Of a stretch of DNA of 64,000 bases, positions 56,288 to 64,000 are shown one piece after another. The notes under the pieces are model-generated. The model ran no database searches, was not told the DNA's origin, and saw only the letters and a program-made list of their open reading frames with translations. Both the position numbers and the translations under genes were made by a program. The stretch comes from Benincasa hispida. Lineage: Eukaryota > Streptophyta > Magnoliopsida > Cucurbitales > Cucurbitaceae. Every line of letters begins with the position of its first letter. Within the stretch, counting starts at the first letter, position 1. The stretch is taken from the NCBI RefSeq assembly GCF_009727055.1, contig NC_052354.1:43422767-43486766 (forward strand). Direction: 5' to 3'.

Positions 56288-57690
56288 TGTTGCGGTTGGT
56301 GCCCCAAATCTCGTAGGGTCCTATAGTTTGTAATCGTATTGTACAATTTTTTTATTTATTTAATAAAATATGAGATGTTTTATTTGACATTTAGTAGTAT
56401 TAAATCCACAAACCAATAAACTAACATCTGAGGTTATCTTTTGTAGCTTAAATATGTATGTAGAGACATACAGGTGGACCATGTTTAAGTGATAACCTAA
56501 ATGGTCTGTAATAGATGGATAAGTCTGAATACATTATCCTGGTGACACTATGAGTACAACCCGCTTTGTAGATATAAAAATTGTTGCAAAGTCCTACAAA
56601 TGATCTGATCTTGCTCATTCATGTGGAGACATGCGAGCGGGGGTATTCTATATAAAGGAGTTTGTATAAGACCGGACCACGAAATGACTAGTCTCATTAT
56701 ATAACACCGTTCATAATAGAGATTTACATTTCACCAGGATGACCGTAAGTGACATGACCTAAATCCTAAATGAGTTGTGAATCCTGAATCCTATGAAGGC
56801 GGTTCTTTGATTTGTATGGGTGAGAGTGGCCAAATCGCCGACTCAACAAGTCTACCATTTTGGGGATTCGTGTGATTGAGGAGCTGGGAATATAGCTACA
56901 CAAGACGGAATTCACTCCTTTCCCAAGGTCAGGATAAGTAAATAAATTGCTCTCTTGAGGACTGATACCGAGATTTGAATAATATGGCACCACAACTTCT
57001 CCTAGTCCGAGAGGGGTTTGGTCATAGTTGGACTATGACTTATTGTTCATTATAGGGATCAATGGTACTTAAAGGGGAAAAACGGTAATTTTGGCTCAAC
57101 TGTACTTACGAGTAATTTGTGAATGGTCATCGCACTATTGACTGATTTTATCCCATGGACACATAAATATATCTGTAGTGTGAATAGTGCAGCTGTCAGT
57201 CTTTAGTGGAGTGCGTGACAGTTAATGGATATTGAATAAATTAATTAAAGAGTTTAATTAATTATTCAAGTACCATTAGAGCTTCAATCTATAGGTCTAT
57301 GAGATCCCCTTTGTAACTCAATAAGGTTAAATGAGATTCATTTTTTTATTAATTTGAATTAAATGAGATTCAATTTTTTATTAATTTGAATTATTCAAAT
57401 TAATTGAGGAAATCAATTATATGTGATATAATTTATTTAATTTAATTATATATGATATAATTACTATAATGTATTTAATACATTATAATATAAAGTCTAT
57501 TTGAGAGAAAATAAATATTTGAATATGATTTAAATATTAATTATGTGAATTGGATTCATATAATTAAATTTAATATGAATAATATTTATATTAAATATCG
57601 TTGTTGAGAGAATTAAAACTATAGGTTATATTGTATGTGATACAATATTAAACCATAGGTTATATGTTATTATGATATAACATATAGTTT

Positions 57691-57722
<32 letters not shown>

Positions 57723-58226
57723 TATTAATACTAAATTTATTTAATTTTAATTTTCGAAATTAAGGGAAAGAAATAACTTTCCTCCCTTGTTCTCTCTTAA
57801 CCCACGTATTGTGTGGGTGATTGCATTTGGGATATCTTCTTCTTCGTTTGACAGAGGGAGGATCGCAGAATCGTTCCACAAAAATTTCCAGAGCTTATTC
57901 AATCTCTCTTCTCCTCTCAATTCTCATCTTCTTCCAAAAATCAAGAGCCCACAAACTTTTTATATTATCATCCCAAAGAATACAAGACATTTTGGGTGGT
58001 GGTGTCAACATTAGGGTTTCGAGTTCATGGCCATTTTGTAGAGGAGAAATCTTACGAGAAGAAAAGTTTTTAAGGGTTAGTAATTCTTATCCCTTTTCTC
58101 TTTTATCTAATTTATTTTAGCATGCTGTAAAAATTTAATTAAATACATATTGTTCTATATATCCGTAAAAAATGGGATTTGGGTCTAATCCTCTTTTTCG
58201 TTCAAGGACCTTTACCGGTTCCTTCA
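56288..58226 (+). mobile_element. Long LTR (~1.9 kb) of a copia-type element (+)
   Basis: Starts TGTTGCGGTTGGTGCC and ends GGTTCCTTCA, followed directly by a primer-binding-site-like ATTAGTATCAGATAG (canonical TTGGTATCAGAG with changes). It includes a (TA)n microsatellite at 57691-57726. The length and layout fit the long-LTR copia lineages. No pol sequence follows; only a short internal start to about 58850 remains. The left boundary rests on the TG start only. Confidence 0.6.
57691..57726. repeat. (TA)n microsatellite
   Basis: Mostly TA dinucleotides with one TG interruption. Confidence 0.95.
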
Positions 58227-58850
58227 ATTAGTATCAGATAGGAGTTTTTAGCCCAAATTTTTCCACATTCTCAGAGTTAATTTTACAGTTTAATGGTGGA
58301 ATTTTATCATTTTGTATGTTCATGTGATGAATGTTTATGAATGTGATTGATTGTGATTATTGAATGTTTTTAGGATTGGTCAGTTTAATTTTATTGCTTT
58401 CAATTGACAATTTAATTTGTAAGGGACCATATTTTGGGTCAATTTGTTTGCGACTGAGTCTGTAATTTGACGTTTTGAGTCGTTCGTGGTTGTTCCAGTC
58501 GATTTCTGGAGAAATACATGGCCAAAATCGAAGGTGACTCGAAGAAAATCGAAATTGTACAATTCGTGGCCATTTTGCATCGAAGAAAATAGAAGAAGGT
58601 TCTGAGTGGTGGTGTCAACAATAGGGTTTCAAGTTCATGACCATTTTGCAGAGGAGAAATCTTATGAGAAGAAAAGTTCTTCAATGGTTAGTAATTTTAT
58701 CCCTTCTCTTTTATCTAATTTATTTTAGCATGCTATAAAAATTTAATTAAATGCATATTGTTCTGTATATTTTTTGTAAAATTGGGATTTGGATCCAATG
58801 ATCGATCCTCGTTTCTGCTCAAAGACCTTCCTGGTTCCTTTAGTACTCAT
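58005..58850 (+). repeat. ~600-bp spaced direct duplication of the LTR end
   Basis: GGTGTCAACA.TAGGGTTTC, the GAGGAGAAATCTTA.GAGAAGAAAAGTT block and TTTATCTAATTTATTTTAGC occur at about 58005-58225 and again at about 58608-58845, each ending near CCGGTTCCTT / CCTGGTTCCTT. The second copy ends with TTTAGTACTCAT instead of the primer-binding-site-like motif. Copies are diverged by small indels. Confidence 0.8.
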
Positions 58851-59919
58851 ATTGATGGATTTTAAAGAAATTTAAGACTTATTCTTGTAAATATCAGTGT
58901 AGTTTTGGCCCATGTGTATCTATAAGTATCTATTGTTCTAAAATACCTGGATGAGTTGGTTGTCATAGATGAAGTATGTATTATAAACTGTTTATCAGGT
59001 GTCCAAGTATACAGGATAAGCATGGAGACATGTGGGTAGTAGATGTCACAAAAGGGGTGATATTTACTGATTGTACATTCCCTTTTTAGGTTAAAGAGGT
59101 AGCCTGGGAAGGGGTGACAAATTCGTTGGATTATAATAATGCCACGTGTCTTATCACAACCATTGGATTAATGAACAACCTAATTTGGTCTAACTGGATT
59201 AAGATATTTGGGATCAAAGTCAACCAAGCCTAAGCCTAAGCCCATATAGGCTCTCCTAAAACTCTATAAATAAAGGTCACCCTTCACGACATTCAATTAG
59301 AGGTTAAGGATTCGATATTCAGGTATCCATCAACAAATTGATCATCTCTTCATAACCTACAAGTGAAGATTCAAGCTCTTCAAAGGTCAATCCAAGTTGA
59401 TCAACAAGTCAAAATTCGATCAATAAGCTAAAGATCGATCCAAGTTGATCAGCAAGCTAGAGGCCGACCCAATTCCATCTATGAACTAAAGATCGATTCA
59501 AACAAATGAATAAGGCATAGGTTGATACATATTAATCAACATGTCTAAGGTCGATCATCCAATTGAAGACCATCATGACCAAAGGCTAATCATCCAAGAT
59601 GAGCAACAAGTTCAAAGGTAAATCCTCCAATAAGATCATCAAGCCGAAGATCATCTAAGAAAATGATTAAAGTTTATTCATTTAAGGAAAAGAATCAGGG
59701 ATAAAAATTAGAGACGATAACAGTTATACTACAAATTTACAAAATCAAGTTCAATTCCATGAATTAAATTCTCTTTGTCAAAATCTTGTGTTAACACCAA
59801 CTAATCAAGTAAATTGTCAACATGAACATAACTCAATCGACATAAACTTATACAATCAACCTCGAGATTTGAGATTCAATTGTCCCACCTCACATTTAAA
59901 TAGAAAAAATAGATTTTTG
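58851..59919. mobile_element. LTR-retroelement-like fragment with TATA box
   Basis: Contains AACTCTATAAATAAAGG (about 59260-59276) preceded by a U3-like region with CCACGTGTC, and followed by repeated GATCGATC..AAGTTGATC words (59395-59500). It looks like an LTR and leader of a gypsy-type element, but no coding domain supports this. Confidence 0.4.
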
Positions 59920-60345
59920 GTCTCTACGTTTTTTGTCTAGTTCCCATTTAATCTCTAAGTTTCTATATGTTAATCATTTAGTTCTTAAGTTTTGAGTTTT
60001 GTTTCAATTTAGTCTATAGGTTTCAAAATGTTACAATTTTACCTTTTTACACTTTTAATTTCGATTTTTCAGTAAATACTCTTTTTCTTTTAGTATTAAT
60101 TTTAATTAATTAATTTAAAAGAATTATAATTAATTAAACTTCACTATTTTTCATCACTATGAAAATTAAATTTAGAATTTAATTTCATAATTATTTTAAA
60201 TTAATTTATTGACATTAATATTAATGACTGAAAGTGAGTATTTAATTAAAAAATCTTGATAAAATCGTAAAATTTTAAAATTTAGAGACTAAATTAAAAC
60301 AAAGCTTTAAATGTAACCTTTCAAACCTAATGGCCAAATGAAAAT
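59920..60345. repeat. Foldback MITE upstream of the small gene
   Basis: The left part (TTTTGTTTCAATTTAGTCTATAGG, then a CAAAATGTTACAATTTTAC block, about 59998-60040) pairs with the right part (GTAAAATTTTAAAATTTAGAGAC then TAAATTAAAACAAAG, about 60268-60305). The palindrome continues inward through TTTAAAA/AATTAAT words. No transposase. It ends about 180 bp before the start codon of the next gene, so it could be part of its promoter region. Confidence 0.65.
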
Positions 60346-60527
60346 TAAATCAACGGTAGTAATTTTTCTAAAAATAAAAATAAAAAAAATCCACACGTCG
60401 TCCGTGGATGAACTAGCCTGGAACTTGGAAGGGCTGCTGTTCTCGGCCCTTTTAAAAAGAGCAGCAGCGGCAGAGGCAAAGCGGACTCAAAAAGCTTGGG
60501 GTTTCGTAATTTCGTAGCGTTGCTTTC

Positions 60528-61809
60528 ATGGCGACCTTTGTTTCTCTGAGCTTCTCCGTTCCACAGCCCACTCTCAAGGTAAATTCCGCTTCTCAACGCC
60601 TTCTTTTAATCACATGTGTAGTCTCTGCTGAATCTGCTAGAATATGTGCTCCGATTATTGCAATGTTCAACGTAGCCGAGAAAGAGAGCTCATTTGAGAT
60701 AGCTTGTTTAGGTTTGCTGTAATTTACCTCTCTGTTTTCTTCTACCTTTTGGAAGACGATTGCATTTTTTTTCTTTTGGGTATTATGTTTTCCGGTGAAC
60801 CGTTTTGGCATAGGAAACTTAAATCCGAGACTAGTTATTTGGTTGGACATTTTTTTTTTCTGTGGATGCTTGGAAAGGGTTTGGTGATTATCTGAGCTAA
60901 AATGGATTGAGACGGGTGAATAGTTCTTTCTTCTGAAGAGAATATCGTCAGAAAATTAAGTTTATGAGATTATATAAGGATTATTAAGGATGTTATTCTA
61001 ATTTTGTTGTAATGATGGATTAATGAGCCAATTTGTTACGGTTCATACGTAGTTCCATTTCCAACTGTAAATTTTTATGTGGCATCTTCAAAACATCAGT
61101 TCAGATGCTGAAATCATTGTCTGAAGCTCAGTCGTTAATCCTAAAATGATTGGTAAATGGTCGAAGAAATATGAATGGTTGTTTATTTCTCTAGATTTAA
61201 AGGTTTTGATTGCACACTGACGGTGTTTTTTCTACTTATATTTTGAACGATGTGTCAGGAAATCCCACCACGGAAACTATCTGAAGTTACGGTAGTTTCA
61301 AGCCGAGCTGGAACAGGTTTCATTCTCATTTTCTATATAATCAATAATTAGTGGGATCACCACCATTCTGAGGCATTTTAACTCGAAACTTTTCTAGTTA
61401 TAACTGATATTCATCTCGCTACACCAATTACACTCATTAAAATATAGAAAACCACTGCAAAATTGATCAAAACTGGAAAAGGAAATGATTGAATGAAGGA
61501 TTGTACGATTACGTATGTAATGTAATCCTGTACCCACCATATACTATCATGATTAGATTGAGCAGTTTTTGGATTGCTGATGATATGAATTGTATTGCAG
61601 CTTCGAAGCTTGTCCTATCCTGTTGCTCAAATATATCCATATCTATGAATTGGAAAAACTGCCATCCTGTACGGTTAACTCCAAGACCTTTTTGGGGCAT
61701 AGTTTCTTCTAGTTCCAGGGCTATGGTATTATTATCTGGCTACTGGGTAGGACCTGATGTTGATGATGGATGGGGATATATAGAAGCTTTTATTGATCGG
61801 ATTACTTAA
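60528..61809 (+). CDS. Small three-exon gene, unnamed ~105-aa protein, possibly plastid-targeted
   Basis: Exons 60528-60578, 61259-61316 and 61601-61809. ATG context TTTCATGGCG is good for plants. The protein begins MATFVSLSFSVPQPTLK, continues EIPPRKLSEVTVVSSRAGT, then ASKLVLSCCS, and ends with the block YWVGPDVDDGWGYIEAFIDR before IT and the stop TAA. The Ser/Thr-rich, acid-poor N-terminus looks like a chloroplast transit peptide, and the acidic WGYIEAF end looks like the conserved part. Donors AAG|GTAAAT and ACAG|GTTTCA and acceptors TGTCAG and TTGCAG join in phase. I do not recognise the family with certainty and assign no function. It has no visible lesion. Confidence 0.75.
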
Positions 61810-62400
61810 CTATTCAAACTTTAAATTCCATTTCATGACTTTCTTCTGCTTACTGTGCCTAATCTTAGTCGAATCATTGTATGCATTAGTCATTTGCTTT
61901 CACCAAATGTCTGAAACTGCTCTGTTAGTGAAATTTTTATCTTCTTTGACCTGGGAAGATAAGGTAAGTAACTTGATTGCTGAGAGGTTACTCAAAATTC
62001 TAGATTTAGGATTCGAACTTCATTACCGTGACGTGTAGAACAAGTGTACCTTATTCTCTTTTGAATCTGTGTGGAGAGATTAAGGTTACTTTATAGTCGT
62101 AAGAATTCTGGAAGATCTAGTTTGTTAACTGATAAGAACTAACAATTTGATTGATAAGATTTGTTTTTTGGAGTCTGCTGACTTTAATGTATATCCTTTG
62201 TCATTTGGCATACAGAAACAGATAGGAAATTGCCCGAGTTGCAAAATAATAGGTGACGGCAACTCAGGATGGACAATTGTGGAAAAATTGTATAGATGGT
62301 CTAAAATAAAGGGCACAAATGAAAAATTGGTACCTTTTTTAAAACCAATAAATTTTGGTCATCATGGTGTGAAATTATCACTTTAACCCTAAATGCATTC
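61810..62400. other. Downstream flank of the small gene
   Basis: An open frame (62147-62386) has an acceptor-like CATACAG and the peptide KQIGNCPSCKIIGDGNSG, but no partner exon, family match or donor that makes sense. Left unassigned. Confidence 0.4.
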
Positions 62401-62600
62401 TTCTATTTTCTTCATTTTGGAGTATTTTTTTTTTTTTTTCATTTTTTTTTTGTGAGTTTCTCCTTTTCCTTTTCCTTTTTTTGATGTTTTTTTCTACATT
62501 TCTTCTTCTGGTTTTCCTTTTTTTACTTTTGTTCTTTCTTCCTTTCTTATTTTCTCTGTTATTTTTTCCTGTGTTTCTTGTTCTTTCTTTTTTTCTTTCC
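62400..62600. repeat. Pyrimidine-rich (T/C) tract
   Basis: About 200 bp of nearly pure T and C on the plus strand (TTTCCTTTTCC words). It yields spurious Lys/Arg/Glu-rich antisense frames. Confidence 0.9.
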
Positions 62601-62794
62601 TCAGCGTTTCTTTGCATCGAATATTAAACATAGAGTATAGAACATTAGAACATTGAACATCAAGGGAGCATTTGATGTGCAAAAGCAGAAAGTTAAGTTG
62701 AGTTGAGTTGGTAATTATTGTCTGTGTTTAGATGTAAAGTTGAGTTGAGTTAGAATATTTGGTACTATTTTTGTAAAAGAAATTGATTTTTTTT

Positions 62795-62795
62795 N
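62795..62795. other. Single ambiguous base in a T run
   Basis: One N within TTTTTTTTNTTTTTTTT. Confidence 0.98.
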
Positions 62796-62799
62796 TTTT

Positions 62800-63781
62800 T
62801 TTTGCTGGTATTGATTTTAATTTTCAACTATACACATATTTTTCTAACTTTTCTAAGATAAAAACAAAAAAAAACTTTCAATTCTTTTCCATTATCAAAA
62901 CATAATAAATTTTTTACAAAGTATTCATATACAGAATATAAGATTTTGAATTCAATTTTTTAAACACTCAAATAGAAGTGATTATTTCATTTAAAAACCT
63001 AATTTAATCATTAATTATTGTTAAATTTAAAAAGAACGGAAAAGATCAGTGTCATCAAATAAAATTATTGACATTATTTTAGATAAAAGGGATGACACTT
63101 TTAATCTTATAAAAAACTAAAATCTTAGAATTTAAATCATAAAACCAACTAATAGTATTTTTTGACTAGTTTGTGAAATATAGATTTACCTTTTTTTTAA
63201 ATCGATGAAATGATTTTAGAAATATTGGTCTATTTTTTCTATTATTATGTTGCATTAATGTACAAACTATCTTTGAAAAAAAAAAAAAAAACTTGAGCCA
63301 TAATTTTAGATTCCACTATTTCATTAAAATTATGTAATATTTGAAAACAACAAGGGATAGGTTGTTTAAAACATGTTGAACTTTTGTTTAGTGAAACAAT
63401 AATAAGACGTCGTATGGAATATTTTTTAGATCTAAGAAAAAAATGAAATAGAAGAATAATTAGATCTAAAAGAATAGCCATAGAAAGAAAATAAAAAAAG
63501 AAAGGAGTTGAGAAAGAAAGATGAAAATAAAGTCTATACGAGCCAGATAGAGAAAGAAAAGAGAAAATGAGAAAGATGAACCAATCAGCAAAAGAAGAGA
63601 GAAGGGGAGTAAATGTGAAGAGAGCACGAGAGAGAGAAACAACAAAGTAATTGAGGGAGTTAGGAGTAACGAAAACGCGTGGAAAAACGGGTGAGAGTGA
63701 GTGATAAATTGGTGGGTAATTAGACCCACCATTTTATTTTTATCAGTGGTCATCGAAGTTGGGCACACGAAGGTGGTATGT
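62800..63781. other. AT-rich non-coding stretch
   Basis: No gene recognised. Purine-rich (GAGAGAGAAA) plus strand at 63480-63650. Confidence 0.55.
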
Positions 63782-63819
63782 CTGTCTCTTATACACATCT
63801 AGATGTGTATAAGAGACAG
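63782..63819. other. Tn5 mosaic-end palindrome: Nextera mate-pair junction adapter
   Basis: CTGTCTCTTATACACATCT (63782-63800) is followed directly by its reverse complement AGATGTGTATAAGAGACAG (63801-63819). Each half is the 19-bp Tn5 mosaic end, and head to head they are the circularisation junction adapter of Illumina Nextera mate-pair libraries. It is not plant sequence. The join it makes may link DNA that lies kilobases apart. Confidence 0.97.
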
Positions 63820-64000
63820 CTATATATTTATTTAGTATAATTATCTAATGTTATATTATTATTATTATTATATAAATATTACATTTAAATTTCAAAGTTG
63901 ATTATTTATTGGAAAAAATAATGAATATGTTTAAATTGAATATTTAAATTTGGATTATATATGTGAATAATTTGATTTATATTTATTTCTTTTCACTAAA
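63820..64000. other. AT-rich sequence beyond the adapter
   Basis: Very AT-rich, with an ATT trinucleotide run (about 63858-63870). Its position relative to the rest of the window is doubtful because of the adapter. Confidence 0.6.

Noticed and set aside
56766..56993. Antisense 75-codon frame
   Set aside because: Lies inside the long LTR; chance frame.
60593..60850. Antisense frame over the intron of the small gene
   Set aside because: No codon or motif support; overlaps a well-supported sense intron.
62147..62386. 79-codon frame with CPSCK motif as an extra exon of the small gene
   Set aside because: The upstream exon already ends in a stop with no donor before it, and two Cys are not enough for a zinc-finger call.
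62378..62682. Two antisense Lys/Arg/Glu-rich frames
   Set aside because: Produced by a T/C-rich tract on the plus strand; no domain, no start or splice context.
63466..63798. Antisense 110-codon frame with hydrophobic segments beginning MCIRDR
   Set aside because: Its first codons come from the Tn5 adapter and the rest from a GA-rich tract. Not a gene.
1..64000. A new defence, biosynthetic or regulatory gene system
   Set aside because: All multi-domain coding outside the ALY-like locus and the small gene belongs to known copia and LINE families. No unexplained conserved gene group is seen.

Overview
This is a 64-kb piece of a plant nuclear genome. The evidence is AG|GT introns, many Ty1/copia and L1-type LINE copies, miniature inverted-repeat elements, and a host locus clearly related to the plant ALWAYS EARLY (ALY) family, the LIN-9/Mip130 relatives. 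A eudicot is likely. I suspect a cucurbit, but that rests only on the general look of the repeats and is weak. There is no bacterial-style operon, CRISPR array or virus-like accessory cassette.

Layout. (1) 1-10.3 kb is almost all transposable element: a copia 3' end and LTR, a ~2.2-kb foldback element holding two LINE tails, and a full-length but mutated LINE (3415-9909) with a 16-bp target-site duplication. (2) 10.3-52.6 kb is one + strand host locus. Sixteen exon-like blocks join in compatible phase and encode an ALY-like protein from just after the SANT/Myb domain, through the DIRP domain, to the normal C-terminus. Its introns have been inflated by nested elements: one is 15 kb with a copia inserted in a copia, another is 12.5 kb with a LINE followed by a copia. 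The reading frame appears broken twice, by a frameshift inside the DIRP exon and a nonsense codon near the C-terminus. The coiled-coil exon(s) and the SANT exons are not visible, so this is probably a pseudogene or a decaying paralogue. (3) 52.6-60.4 kb holds repeats: a 36-bp triple repeat, a 47-T run with a 4-N gap that abuts a TIR element, a ~1.9-kb copia-type LTR, another LTR fragment, and a foldback MITE. (4) 60.5-61.8 kb holds a small three-exon + strand gene for a ~105-aa protein I cannot name, with a transit-peptide-like N-terminus. (5) 61.8-64 kb is low-complexity AT-rich sequence. It ends with a perfect 38-bp Tn5 mosaic-end palindrome (63782-63819), the known Nextera mate-pair junction adapter. 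This is an assembly artefact, so sequence on its two sides may not be contiguous.

How the parts relate: no gene cluster or pathway is present. The story is stepwise insertion of retroelements into one slowly decaying regulatory gene. Target-site duplications, nesting order and catalytic-residue losses can be read directly. I did not find a new biological system.
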